From: Desulforegula conservatrix Mb1Pa
Lineage (GTDB): Bacteria > Desulfobacterota > Desulfobacteria > Desulfobacterales > Desulforegulaceae
Direction: 5' to 3'
Length of the DNA: 64,000 bases
Assembly (NCBI RefSeq): GCF_000426225.1
Contig: NZ_AUEY01000002.1
Coordinates: 1 to 64,000, forward strand
Shown here: positions 25,011 to 34,561 of the stretch, piece after piece
How the letters are laid out: each line of letters opens with the position of its first letter
Position numbering within the stretch: the first letter of the stretch is position 1
Translations under genes and position numbers: made by a program
Notes under the pieces: model-generated
Seen by the model: only the letters and a program-made list of their open reading frames with translations
What the model was told of the DNA's origin: nothing
Database searches by the model: none

Positions 25011-28000
25011 TCATGCCGCCCATTTAAAGCCTCTTGAAGAATACTCATAGACAAGATCATAAAGCTTCTGGCTTTTTTCCTTAAATATTTCCTTGTCGTA
25101 AGATTCAGGTAAATCCTGATCAAGAACCTCTTCAATGGCATGTTTTACCTTAACCTGACTCTGGGAGTCCCTGAACCAGTCTTGAACCAATACTTTCGGC
25201 TGCTCCTCAATCAGTCTTTTCAGAATATGCTTTGCCGCATTCTTGACGATTATCTCTTCAGCCTTGGTCATTTTATCTTTTGTCAGAATATCGAATATTT
25301 CAAGCTCGTCAACGGTCAGGCCTTCCCTTATATGACGTTCATCTTCGGCTTTCATGTCTTCCGTATATTTAACAAGCTCTGCAAAATAGTCTTCAGTTGT
25401 TGTGCCGCCTGAATTATATTTGTTGATGATCTCCTGCAATTTTTCAGCAAAATTGACGCGGGTGATGTTGTCTTTCATCATTTCTACAAGCTTTTTTTCG
25501 ATGAAATCACGGAGACTTGCAATCTCGATATTTTTGAACTCCTTCTCCTTGAATTCTTCTTTCAGCTTGTCAAAATCAATTTTACTCAGATCAAGAACTC
25601 TTCCCTTCTTAATAATCTGAAACTCAGGCTTTGGCTCTGAGGCAAAAAGGGCATCATTTGCCGTTATAATGCTCTGATCAAGGAGTTCGCCTATTTTTTG
25701 TTTAACCTCGTCAATGTCTGTACTGCCAATGATTCCCTCTACAACACCCCGGAGGTACTGAAAAACAGCAACCGTTGGCCTGAAGCGTCCTTCGAGTATC
25801 TCAGGCTTACAGGCTTCATAAAGGGAAGAGATTGTGTTTTCGTACACCTTGAACTCTTTCCAGTAATTATCCTTTTCCAAAAGCTTGTTGGCGAAAGACT
25901 TGAAGAGATGAAGCTTTTTAAAGGTTGTACCTGATTCAATAGCCTGATTAAGATCCATATCAAGAGAAGCGCAGAAATCCGTTCCCTGCGTTATTGAATC
26001 ATCAAGAAGGGCAAACAGGCTTGATTTGTCCTGTACAGGAGTTTCTTTTTCCCTGTCATCTCCAAGAGCATAATCAGACAGAGCCTTTTTCATGTTCCTG
26101 AACACATTGTAGTAGTCCACAACCTCACCGCAGTTTTTCTGAATGCCGTTTATCGTGTATGATGTGACACGGTTGGCGCGGGCTATGGTCTGCATGAGCG
26201 TATGATCTTTCATTGGCTTGTCAAGATACAGCGTCGAAACCGTCGGAGCGTCAAAGCCTGTTAGCCACATGGCGCACACAAATACAAGTTGAAGTTTGTC
26301 TGAAGGGTCTTTAAAGCGGTATTCTATGTCATGGCCGTTGGCGTCTATTTCGTTGATCTTTTCCCTGTGAGGCTTGATATCAAGGCCCTGGCGCGTAAAC
26401 CGTTCCTCTTCACCTGCATCTTCGCTGATTACAACCGCCATTTCAACTGAGCGCATATAATCAAGCTTTTTCTGCAATCTTTGTTTTAGCAATTCCCCAG
26501 AAGCCCTGCTGACCTGACCAACCAGCTTCTTTATTTCTTCCTTCCATTGGGCCTTAACCTTGTCGTACATCTTGACGGATGTAAATTTGTCTACTGATAT
26601 GACCATCCCCTTGCCCAGATAGCCACGACCCGAAAAATGGGCGACAATATCCTTTGCTATGGTTTCAAGGCGGTCATCCCTTTTGATTACCTCAAGCTCG
26701 GTTGAGAACTCCTTTTCAAGCTTTTCCTTGTCTTCTAAATCAAGATTTTCATCTTCAAGTATCTGATAGAACTCTTCACTCAGGTTTTCATTCTGAATAA
26801 GAACCTCAGGAACGCGTTTCTGATAGAAAAGCGGGACAGTCGCCCCGTCATCAATGGACTGGGCAAAATTATACTGGCTGACATAACCGCCGAACCAGTC
26901 AAAGGTTTTACCCTTATATGACTGGCTGCTCCTGCCAAGTATTGGCGTACCTGTGAAAGCGAAATACTGGGCATTGGGCAGGCCCTTTCTCATGTTTTCG
27001 GCAAGGGAGGCGTACTGGGTTCTGTGTGCCTCATCCACAATTACAATGATGTCGTTTCGTTCTGATAAAACCGGATATTCTTTGCCCTTGTCAAAGCGGA
27101 ACTTCTGGATAAGCGTAAATACAAGACGCATATTCCGTCCGAGAAAATCCCGCATTTCAGATGAATTCTTAGGGCGTGCAGCCTCGCTTTTGGAGACAGT
27201 GGATGTATCAAGAAAGTTTCTGTAAATCTGACCGTCCAGATCGTCCCGGTCAGTGATGATCACAAAGGTATAGTTACCTGTAAATCTGTGGAATATCTTT
27301 CTCGCCAGAAAGATCATGGAAAAGCTTTTTCCTGACCCCTGTGTATGCCAGAAAACGCCGAGCTTCCCTTTTTTCTCTTCCCTAAGGTTGAAAGACTCAA
27401 TGGCCTTGTTCACGCCTATATATTGATGATTCTGGGCAACTATCTTGGTGCTGTCTTTATAAAAAAGGATGAAATTTTCAATATAATCAAGAAGGCGCTC
27501 TTTTGGAAAAATACCGTTAAGCACTCGCTCAAGGCTTGTTCCTTCTTTTTCTATGGCTTTTCTGTTTACCTTTTCGGTTTCATCATCTGCCCTTAACCAG
27601 CTGAAAAAATGCTCGTATCCGGCTGTAAAGCTTCCAACCCTTGTTTCTATGGCGTTTGAAAGCACGCAAAAGGCGTTGTAGTTGAAAAGAAGCGGAATAT
27701 CATGTTTGTAATTTGTGAGGTTGTCATCAAAGGCGTTCTGAACCTTTACGTTGGAGTTTTTAAGCTCGATGAACACAAGAGGCAGACCATTGATGTATAT
27801 GAGAATATCCGGCCTTCGAGGGTATCTCTCGCCCTTAATCCATAACTGGGTGACAGCAAGAAAATCGTTTTTCTGGGGATCGGTAAAATCAATGACTCTT
27901 ACACGGGCATATTCGGTTCTTCCCTTGCTGTTTTCAAACTGAACAGGAATGCCATTTCTTACAAGACCGTAAACCTCCTTGTTTGCAAAAATAGGAGACA

Positions 28001-28253
28001 TGGAGAAACGCCGGGCTGTGAGGTTTTCAATGGCCTGATCAATTACAGGTTCAGGAATTGCCGGATTCAGTTTTACAGCGTATTTTTTAAGGATATCCTT
28101 AAATACCACATCCTGCTTTTTTTCACGGTTTGATCTGTCCGAAAGGTTTTCAACATCAGCCGTGTAGCAGTTGATGGTTCTGTAGCCCAAAGAGTCCTTC
28201 AAAAGCGAAACAGCGGCTTTTTCGATCTGGTCTTCAGAGATAAAGTTAGGCAT
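25011..28253 (-). CDS. hsdR: Type I restriction enzyme, R subunit
   Basis: 1080 residues, full length. The N-terminal PD-(D/E)xK nuclease is visible as RPDILIYINGLPLVFIELK (Asp149, Glu163, Lys165). The SF2 translocase carries Walker A TQGSGKS (304-310), DEAH (407-410) and later helicase motifs including TGTPILG and QTIARANRV. It cuts DNA after ATP-driven translocation in complex with HsdM and HsdS. Its ATG overlaps the end of the DUF1016 gene by 8 bp, with GGAGG upstream. It is the last gene of the operon. Confidence 0.95.
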   Translation of the reverse strand: MPNFISEDQIEKAAVSLLKDSLGYRTINCYTADVENLSDRSNREKKQDVVFKDILKKYAVKLNPAIPEPVIDQAIENLTARRFSMSPIFANKEVYGLVRNGIPVQFENSKGRTEYARVRVIDFTDPQKNDFLAVTQLWIKGERYPRRPDILIYINGLPLVFIELKNSNVKVQNAFDDNLTNYKHDIPLLFNYNAFCVLSNAIETRVGSFTAGYEHFFSWLRADDETEKVNRKAIEKEGTSLERVLNGIFPKERLLDYIENFILFYKDSTKIVAQNHQYIGVNKAIESFNLREEKKGKLGVFWHTQGSGKSFSMIFLARKIFHRFTGNYTFVIITDRDDLDGQIYRNFLDTSTVSKSEAARPKNSSEMRDFLGRNMRLVFTLIQKFRFDKGKEYPVLSERNDIIVIVDEAHRTQYASLAENMRKGLPNAQYFAFTGTPILGRSSQSYKGKTFDWFGGYVSQYNFAQSIDDGATVPLFYQKRVPEVLIQNENLSEEFYQILEDENLDLEDKEKLEKEFSTELEVIKRDDRLETIAKDIVAHFSGRGYLGKGMVISVDKFTSVKMYDKVKAQWKEEIKKLVGQVSRASGELLKQRLQKKLDYMRSVEMAVVISEDAGEEERFTRQGLDIKPHREKINEIDANGHDIEYRFKDPSDKLQLVFVCAMWLTGFDAPTVSTLYLDKPMKDHTLMQTIARANRVTSYTINGIQKNCGEVVDYYNVFRNMKKALSDYALGDDREKETPVQDKSSLFALLDDSITQGTDFCASLDMDLNQAIESGTTFKKLHLFKSFANKLLEKDNYWKEFKVYENTISSLYEACKPEILEGRFRPTVAVFQYLRGVVEGIIGSTDIDEVKQKIGELLDQSIITANDALFASEPKPEFQIIKKGRVLDLSKIDFDKLKEEFKEKEFKNIEIASLRDFIEKKLVEMMKDNITRVNFAEKLQEIINKYNSGGTTTEDYFAELVKYTEDMKAEDERHIREGLTVDELEIFDILTKDKMTKAEEIIVKNAAKHILKRLIEEQPKVLVQDWFRDSQSQVKVKHAIEEVLDQDLPESYDKEIFKEKSQKLYDLVYEYSSRGFKWAA

Positions 28254-29304
28254 CCTTATCTTCCTCCTGAATGTCTCTGGATATTCTCCTTACAAGTTCA
28301 TCTTCCAGTTCTTCAACCGTTGGCAATCTGGGAGCCATATCTGCCGGGACAGCCTGGGTAAGTATGTAATCACTAACGCCTATGGGCTTGTTTATGTCAC
28401 GAAGAGCATATTCGACTTCAATGCTGTCTTTTTTTCTGCAAAGAAGGATGCCGATTGACGGATTATCTCCTGGGCGCTTCATCTGGGAATCGACGGCTGA
28501 AAGGTAAAAATTCAGTTTGCCAGCATATTCAGGCTTGAACTTTCCGGCCTTTAATTCGATGACCACAAAACACCGCAGATCAAGATGATAGAACAGCATG
28601 TCCAGAAAATACTCGTTATCGCTGACTGCGAGCTTTACCTGCCGTCCGACAAAGGCAAAGCCCTTGCCAAGCTCCAGAAGAAAATCTGTTATTCTTGCTG
28701 TAAGAGCATTCTCTATGGCCCTTTCCTGGGCTTCATCCTCAAGGCCAAGAAAATCGAAATTATATGGGTCTTTCAATGTTTCCTGTGCAAGCTCTGAATG
28801 TGAGGCAGGGAGTGTGGACGTAAAATTGGTGAGGGATTTTCCAATCCTTTGATATTCGTTTTTATCAATTTTAAGCTCAAGAACATCTCTGCTCCAGCCG
28901 TGTTCAACAACAGACCTTGCGTACCAGAGAGCCTCTTCATAATCCTTGATCTTGCTTATAATCAGACGGTTATGTCCCCAGGGGATTTGTGCCACGGCCT
29001 GTGGCACATTTGGAGAAAGCGGGGAATAAAACAGATACCATTGCCTGATGGCATACAGGTTTCTGCGGGAAAAGCCCTTCATGTCCGGGAACTCGAAAGA
29101 AAGATCGCGGGACAGTCTTTCCACAAAAGCAGACCCCCATGATGATTCCCGCTCTTTCTGGATAATTCTTGAACCAAGAAGCCAGTACATTTCAACAAGC
29201 CCGGAGTTGAGGGCAAGGGCCGCCCTGTGTCTGGCCTGGGAGATATTGTCTTTAAGCTCTTTAAACCATGTGCTGTATTCAGAGGATGAAAAAAGCCCGG
29301 ACAT
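28246..29304 (-). CDS. DUF1016/YhcG-family PD-(D/E)xK nuclease in the hsd operon
   Basis: 352 residues. The N-terminal DUF1016_N domain (about 10-160) contains LNSGLVEMYWLLGSRI and FSRRNLYAIRQWY. The C-terminal nuclease core is YFLDMLFYHLDLRCFVVIELK with Asp235, Glu250 and Lys252, the PD-(D/E)xK triad. The family is a predicted nuclease often found beside type I R-M genes. Here it sits between hsdS (5-bp gap) and hsdR (8-bp overlap), so it is clearly co-expressed. Its role is not settled: it may aid restriction, act as an independent defence nuclease, or process stalled forks. AAGGAG is 9 bases before the ATG. Confidence 0.85.
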   Translation of the reverse strand: MSGLFSSSEYSTWFKELKDNISQARHRAALALNSGLVEMYWLLGSRIIQKERESSWGSAFVERLSRDLSFEFPDMKGFSRRNLYAIRQWYLFYSPLSPNVPQAVAQIPWGHNRLIISKIKDYEEALWYARSVVEHGWSRDVLELKIDKNEYQRIGKSLTNFTSTLPASHSELAQETLKDPYNFDFLGLEDEAQERAIENALTARITDFLLELGKGFAFVGRQVKLAVSDNEYFLDMLFYHLDLRCFVVIELKAGKFKPEYAGKLNFYLSAVDSQMKRPGDNPSIGILLCRKKDSIEVEYALRDINKPIGVSDYILTQAVPADMAPRLPTVEELEDELVRRISRDIQEEDKDA

Positions 29305-29309
29305 TTTCT

Positions 29310-30542
29310 TTATCTCCTTGTGTCAGCGTTTTTGTTTTGGGACGGTATGGTATCAGGCGTTTCGCCAGGCTCGCCAGCCGTTTCTTCAAGCATTGATTGT
29401 GGAAAGTGTATGTCCAGCTTTTCCAGATCTATCTTGCCGGACATCAAACGGGCGAGGAGGCGGTCGCGGGTGATGGACAATGATTCATTCTTTTGTTTAA
29501 AAATGTCTTTTTGTCGAAAGAGTGGCTTTATAGATCTAACAAAATTATCTATCAATGATGAATCAGGGAAATAAAATTTATTCGCATATGCTTGTTCCCT
29601 GTTTAATCCTGGAACGGCGGCGTCATTATTTATAAAATTCATACTCTGAATAAGGTAATAAAGATATTCTAAAGGATATTCTGATTTTACATAATATGTT
29701 GTATCAATAGGATAAAAATCTAAATTTACCCAAATAACACTCCCCACATTGCCTTTTCTCCCCACCACAATTCCAGGGCCTTTTACCAAAGCTTTATTAT
29801 GATATCCAACAATACCGCTTGAACCGTAGACAGGAGCATTACCAACCATCCGATGTTCATCTTTTAATGCCTTGCCATAAGCAAGTTCTAAGATATCTTT
29901 TAATTTTTTTACCTCCCAGCCTTCCGGCACACCCTTGACAATCTTTACTTTTTCATGTCCGGGAAAACGGAGGCGGACAAACCATTCACGATAAAGCTCT
30001 TCTGCCATTTTTTCCAGAATGGCAATCCGGCGGTTGTTGTTTTCAATCAGGTCGTCGTAGGCTGAAAGGACGGCGGCAATTTTACGTTGGATATGGAGGG
30101 CTGGGATTTTAAATCTAACTTTTTTTATTTTTTCCAGACTCAGATTGTCTTGTGTCGTTCCTTTTGAAATAGCTTCCAGTGTTGTTTTGTAGACATCAAA
30201 ACAGTATTTAATAAATTTTGCATCTGATTTAGTCTTATATGGAGTAAAACCGAGAATACTATCAGGAAAACAAGCATTAAATCCTAAAAAAGCCGTATCA
30301 GCAATATTTGCAGCAATTGTGATACAGAGAGTTCCTTTTCCCCATAATTTACTTTGAGCAAGACCTTTTTCATTGTAAGTCTGCGAGTATGAAGAAATAT
30401 AAAAAGGGGCATGTTTGACATCCCCAGTTTGAATAAAAGGATAAATACCACCATACAAAGATTTATCGTCTCTGGGCCTATGCCGAGAACGTCCACGCTC
30501 AAGAATGCCTAAATCTTCAATTGTTAGTAAATCAAAATTCAT
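29310..30542 (-). CDS. hsdS: Type I restriction enzyme, specificity subunit
   Basis: 410 residues. Two target-recognition domains are each followed by a conserved helical spacer. The first, LEKIKKVRFKIPALHIQRKIAAVL, is followed by SAYDDLIENNNRRIAILEKM, and a shorter one occurs near the C-terminus (FRQKDIFKQKNESL). The N-terminal TRD starts at GRSRHRPRDDKSLYGG and the second at GVPEGWEVKKL. This subunit sets the bipartite DNA target, which cannot be read from sequence alone. It overlaps hsdM by 4 bp (ATGA). Confidence 0.93.
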   Translation of the reverse strand: MNFDLLTIEDLGILERGRSRHRPRDDKSLYGGIYPFIQTGDVKHAPFYISSYSQTYNEKGLAQSKLWGKGTLCITIAANIADTAFLGFNACFPDSILGFTPYKTKSDAKFIKYCFDVYKTTLEAISKGTTQDNLSLEKIKKVRFKIPALHIQRKIAAVLSAYDDLIENNNRRIAILEKMAEELYREWFVRLRFPGHEKVKIVKGVPEGWEVKKLKDILELAYGKALKDEHRMVGNAPVYGSSGIVGYHNKALVKGPGIVVGRKGNVGSVIWVNLDFYPIDTTYYVKSEYPLEYLYYLIQSMNFINNDAAVPGLNREQAYANKFYFPDSSLIDNFVRSIKPLFRQKDIFKQKNESLSITRDRLLARLMSGKIDLEKLDIHFPQSMLEETAGEPGETPDTIPSQNKNADTRR

Positions 30543-32593
30543 TCTTCCCCCGCAATCTGCCTGATATTGTGACTAATCACAGCTTCCAGTTCACGGGCTT
30601 CGGCATTCAGCTTTTCAAGCTCTTCATTCATGGCAAGGATTTCTTCAATAAACTCTTCCTCTGTCTTGCCGTCCTCCTCTATTACTACGCCAACATAACG
30701 ACCGGGATTAAGCGAATATTCCTGCTCCCTGACCTCATCAAGGCTCGCGAGCTTGCACAGGCCAGTTACATCCTCGTATCTTGCATCTGGGAAACGCTCC
30801 TGAAGCCAGAATATATGGGAAAAGAAATATTCGGACGCCTTCACTTCCCTGTGCAGTTCCTCAAGATCGGATTTCAGGCTTTTAAGGTCTTTGGTCTTGC
30901 CCTGTTCCTTTTCTATGTGACGGACTTTTCTGTCCACATCTTTAAGAAGTTCATGCAGGGAAACAAAAAAGGGCGAGATGGTCAGGGCAAGTTCCCGCTG
31001 GCTTGTGTTGGCTTCATCCACCTTTTTTGTATCTGTGGCTTCAGAGTAAACCGAATAAGCTTTAAGCAGAATATCCGCCTTACCAAGCACGGGTTTAAAA
31101 TCAGGAATATCCTTTTCCTCGAACTCTTTGATAAGCTCTATAAGCTTTTCAGAAACAGCGGCAAGCTCAGGCATATTTTCCTTCAGCCTTTCAAAGCCTT
31201 TTCCAAAGCAGCCATGAACAAGATCTGTGAACGCCTGTCTGTTTCCACGATGCAGGCGGCTGATAACGGCAATGTCCTGAACCTGCTCTTCCGAAAACTC
31301 CCTGTGCGCCCTGTCTATCTGGGTAAAGATATTACGCGCGTCTATGAAAAGAATTTTATCGTCCTTTTTGGCCTTGTCAAAAAACCAGAGAGTGGCCGGA
31401 AGCGTTACAGTATAAAACATATTGGAAGGCAGGGTCAGCATTCCATATATCAGGTTGTTTTCTATCAGGTTTTTGCGGATGTCAGCTTCGCTGTGTCGTG
31501 CGTCAGAAGCGGAATTAGCCATTACAAGGGCTGCTCGACCATTTTCTTTCAGGGATGTGGCGAAAAGATTGATCCAGAGGTAATTGGCGTTGGGGACAGT
31601 AGCAACGCCTTTATTACTTCCGTCTTCCTTGCTCTTCTTTGCCTTTTTCGCGTCGCCTTTATTACGGGGAACCCCATAAGTATTGAAACGCCTGTCCGCC
31701 TCCACCTTTTCAAGATTGACATCATCGACATTGAAAGGAGGATTTGCCAGAACATAGTCAAAACTGCCGAAGCTGCCATGAACATCTTCATAATAGCTGT
31801 TTGCCTGGCGGATATCGCCTCTAAGGCCATTAACCGCAATATTCATCTTGGCGAGTTTTACCGTTTCAAGAGTCTTTTCAACTCCATATACAAACAGGCT
31901 TGAATCTTCACCCGGAGTCTTACGGGCTTCCATGAACTGGCCGGACTGGACAAACATTCCACCAGAACCGCAGGCAGGGTCAAAAACTGTTCCGTTGTGA
32001 GGCTCTATTATTTCGACCATAAGGCGGACAACAGAACGAGGAGTAAAAAACTCTCCGCCTCCCTGACCTTCTGCCATTGCAAACTTGCCGAGGAAATATT
32101 CATAAATCTGACCGAACATATCGCCTGAGGCGTTTTTGGGAATGTCGGCAAAATTCTTTAAAAGCTGCTTGGGTATGATCCTGTATTCATCCTTCCTCAC
32201 AAGACGGAAATATTCATCCTGGGGCAGGGTGTCCCTGAGTTCAGGCTTATATTCTTCGACAAGCTGCATTGCTTTTTTGATCGCCTTGGCTATGTCTTCC
32301 TTTTCAGGCAGGTTAAGGAGATATTCATAGCGGGCTTCAGGAGGCAGATAAAAACCGCATTTTTCAATGGCAATCTCATGAACCGGCTTTTCCCGGCGCG
32401 TGCCTTTGAGCTTCTCAAATTCAGCGTTTATCTCTTCTTCATGAAGGCAGTATTTATTGTCTGCAAACTTTAAAAAAATAAGCCCCAGCACAGGAGTTGA
32501 ATATTCGGACGACTTGAGATCCGAGTTTGCCCTCAGAGTGTCTGCCGATTGCCATAGCGTCGCCTCGAGTTTCTTTAATTCTTCGGTGTTCAT
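30539..32593 (-). CDS. hsdM: Type I restriction-modification methyltransferase subunit
   Basis: 684 residues from the preferred ATG, which has AGGA six bases upstream and gives the standard N-terminus MNTEELKKLEATLWQSADTL. The frame runs 40 codons further up but without a ribosome site. SAM motif I is DPACGSGGM (205-213) and the N6-adenine catalytic motif IV is NPPF (284-287). It methylates the adenine of the HsdS target, protecting the host. First gene of the hsdM-hsdS-DUF1016-hsdR operon. Confidence 0.95.
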   Translation of the reverse strand: MNTEELKKLEATLWQSADTLRANSDLKSSEYSTPVLGLIFLKFADNKYCLHEEEINAEFEKLKGTRREKPVHEIAIEKCGFYLPPEARYEYLLNLPEKEDIAKAIKKAMQLVEEYKPELRDTLPQDEYFRLVRKDEYRIIPKQLLKNFADIPKNASGDMFGQIYEYFLGKFAMAEGQGGGEFFTPRSVVRLMVEIIEPHNGTVFDPACGSGGMFVQSGQFMEARKTPGEDSSLFVYGVEKTLETVKLAKMNIAVNGLRGDIRQANSYYEDVHGSFGSFDYVLANPPFNVDDVNLEKVEADRRFNTYGVPRNKGDAKKAKKSKEDGSNKGVATVPNANYLWINLFATSLKENGRAALVMANSASDARHSEADIRKNLIENNLIYGMLTLPSNMFYTVTLPATLWFFDKAKKDDKILFIDARNIFTQIDRAHREFSEEQVQDIAVISRLHRGNRQAFTDLVHGCFGKGFERLKENMPELAAVSEKLIELIKEFEEKDIPDFKPVLGKADILLKAYSVYSEATDTKKVDEANTSQRELALTISPFFVSLHELLKDVDRKVRHIEKEQGKTKDLKSLKSDLEELHREVKASEYFFSHIFWLQERFPDARYEDVTGLCKLASLDEVREQEYSLNPGRYVGVVIEEDGKTEEEFIEEILAMNEELEKLNAEARELEAVISHNIRQIAGEE

Positions 32594-32994
32594 TTTTTTC
32601 CTGATGATATGAAAACAGATTTGTTTCTGTGTTTTATAATGCCGATGAAGCAACTGATCCAGTATGTCAGCCATGAGAACATGCTTCTGATCAGGCTGAT
32701 ATATTGATCTCATATCTTACATAATTGCAAGCTTAGTATTGTTGTATCTACTTAATAGCCTGCAATTACGTCTTTTTCCGGCATGTATGTATTTTGAAAA
32801 CAGGGAAGGGAGGCATAGCCAGTGACAGCATGAAAAATTAGAAGGCTCTAATAAATCATGCGGTCGCTTGATCTGAAGCAGTAATAAATTCGTATAACAA
32901 GAATTTATCATGCTGTTCTGTCATTGAATTAATCTTAAAAAAACAGTGTGTTATGAATAAGTTCGTAAATTAGTGTTATTCATATATGGTTTTC
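32594..32994. other. Gap between hsdM and the integrase gene
   Basis: 401 bp that must contain the hsd operon promoter. AT-rich; no convincing ORF, operator or small RNA was recognised. The integrase stop lies immediately left-adjacent on the same strand, so the integrase transcript could run into hsdM. Confidence 0.4.
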
Positions 32995-34194
32995 TTATTT
33001 ATCCCCTGAAGCCTTTCTGTAATCGTCCAGCTTTTCAATCTTTGGTTTCTTATCTGAAGTTGCCTTTGAAAGAACCCTTGAAGCCACCTCGGAAGCATTT
33101 TTAAGAGTCTCATCCCTCAAATGAGCATACCGCTGGGTCATGATAGGGTTTTTGTGGGTAAGAAGTTTTTGTAGAGTGTACATCTCAACCTCACCGCTTG
33201 AAGCCAGCATTGATGCAAATACATGCCTTAAACCATGACATATTCTGAAATCTTCTGGCAGTTCAGCCAACTTTTTGATTTTTCTGGCTGTTGTTTCTAT
33301 TCCAACCCGCTTTTGACCGTTAATGCCTGGAAAAATATAAGCGGAGTTTGCCATTCTTGGATGGTTTTCAAGAATCATACGGGCTGCCTCATTCAGCGGT
33401 ATGACTGCATCCTTGCCGCCTTTAGGATCTCTTATGGTTATGAATCCCCTGATGAAGTCGACATCCTCCCATTTGAGATTCAGAATCTCTCCCTTTCTCA
33501 TGCCAGTGGTGAGGGCCATTTTGATGATATTTGCAACCTGGATGTTTGGATGGCTGTTAAGAACATCAAGAAGCCTTTGCAATTCATCTGGGGTCAGATC
33601 CTCTGTTTTTATGTTGTTCACTTTTGGCATTTCAAGGTGGAACTTCAGGCTTTCACAAAGATTTCTTTTTACTCCATAGTTTACAATGCGCTTGAGAAGA
33701 ATGAGGACATGCTTTTTTGTCTGGGGAGATTTGTCTTTCATCCCCTTCATTATTTTATCAACATGGATTGCGGTAATTTCATGCGGCTCAAGCTTAACAA
33801 GGCTGGGAAGGTATTTTTGATACCTGCCTTTGTCAGTCCTTAAAGATTTGTTTTCATCCTTATGCAGAATATACGATTCCCAGAGCTTATGGATAGTCCA
33901 TTTGCTTTCTTCTGCCGCCTTCCTTGCCTTTTCGGCTTCTCGTTCTTCCTTTTTGCTGTGTCTTTTGCCTTCGATAAGTTCCGCCCTGATCCTGCTTGCC
34001 TTTGCTGCGGTCATGTCATCTGAATGCTGCCCACCAACTGGCTCTTCAAAAAGCTTTCCGTTCTTCTTGTACAAAACATAATAAACCTTTTCGATTTTGC
34101 CCTTATGTCCGGTTCTTTCTCTGAAGCGATAAAAAACACCTGGATAGTCTGTCTTGTTTCTGGCGTTGGATGGCTTTGATTCTCTTTCAGACAT
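32995..34194 (-). CDS. Tyrosine recombinase / phage-type integrase
   Basis: 399 residues. An N-terminal arm-binding region with the motif KVYYVLYKKNGK is followed by a long Lys/Glu-rich helix (about 70-100) and a SAM-like core-binding domain. The catalytic domain shows Arg233 (TTGMRKGE), His320-x2-Arg323 (HGLRH), His347 (LLTHKN) and the nucleophile Tyr356 (TQRYAHL). It is expected to recombine the tRNA-Asp attB with the element's attP. It lies 198 bp from attR, with its 5' end and candidate arm sites facing attR. AGGA precedes the ATG at good spacing. Confidence 0.95.
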   Translation of the reverse strand: MSERESKPSNARNKTDYPGVFYRFRERTGHKGKIEKVYYVLYKKNGKLFEEPVGGQHSDDMTAAKASRIRAELIEGKRHSKKEEREAEKARKAAEESKWTIHKLWESYILHKDENKSLRTDKGRYQKYLPSLVKLEPHEITAIHVDKIMKGMKDKSPQTKKHVLILLKRIVNYGVKRNLCESLKFHLEMPKVNNIKTEDLTPDELQRLLDVLNSHPNIQVANIIKMALTTGMRKGEILNLKWEDVDFIRGFITIRDPKGGKDAVIPLNEAARMILENHPRMANSAYIFPGINGQKRVGIETTARKIKKLAELPEDFRICHGLRHVFASMLASSGEVEMYTLQKLLTHKNPIMTQRYAHLRDETLKNASEVASRVLSKATSDKKPKIEKLDDYRKASGDK

Positions 34195-34240
34195 CGGGAA
34201 TCCTTTTCAGGTTGCTGGAAATAGTTCACCTCAAAAATAC

Positions 34241-34279
34241 AGGTTGGAAATAACATTTTTCCAACCTTATTTCCAACCT
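34241..34279. repeat. Right-end TTTCCAACCT repeats (candidate arm sites)
   Basis: Direct copies at 34258-34267 and 34270-34279 with the same 12-bp period as at the left end, plus an inverted copy AGGTTGGAAA at 34241-34250. They lie between the integrase start and attR, so they may also serve as its operator. Confidence 0.7.
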
Positions 34280-34392
34280 AAAACGCAAAAAAAGATAAAA
34301 AAGAATAAAAACCAGAAGGATGTGTGTTGTTGAAAAGTCAATAAAATCAATAACAAAAATAAAGCAATGAAAGTAGATAAAAAGACGATCTG

Positions 34393-34443
34393 CGGCCTGT
34401 CACGCCGGAGGTCGCGAGTTCGAGTCTCGTTGTTCCCGCCACA
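34393..34443. repeat. attR: 51-bp direct repeat of the tRNA-Asp 3' half
   Basis: Exact copy of 20629-20679. It lacks the tRNA 5' half and is not a tRNA gene. Confidence 0.97.
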
Positions 34444-34452
34444 CGATATCAT

Positions 34453-34484
34453 AGGGTTACAGCAAATTGCTGTAACCCTTTTTG
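34453..34484 (+). terminator. Displaced original terminator of tRNA-Asp
   Basis: AGGGTTACAGCA-AAT-TGCTGTAACCCT is a perfect 12-bp stem followed by TTTTGATTTTT, 9 bp after attR. It was presumably the tRNA operon terminator before insertion. Confidence 0.85.
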
Positions 34485-34561
34485 ATTTTTAAACTGTGCT
34501 TTTTTTCTTTGCTATCCTGCCCCCATTTACTAACTGGCACCTGGGGCGCAAGATCAAAAAA

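Noticed and set aside
30521-31903. 460-codon open frame on the plus strand
   Set aside because: It lies wholly antisense to hsdM, which has clear motifs I and IV. The translation is Phe/Leu/Arg-rich shadow sequence with no domain.
32594-32713. Upstream extension of hsdM by 40 codons
   Set aside because: The extension has no ribosome site, while ATG 32593 has AGGA at good spacing and gives the usual HsdM N-terminus.
33235-33843. 202-codon plus-strand open frame
   Set aside because: Antisense to the tyrosine integrase, whose catalytic residues are all present.
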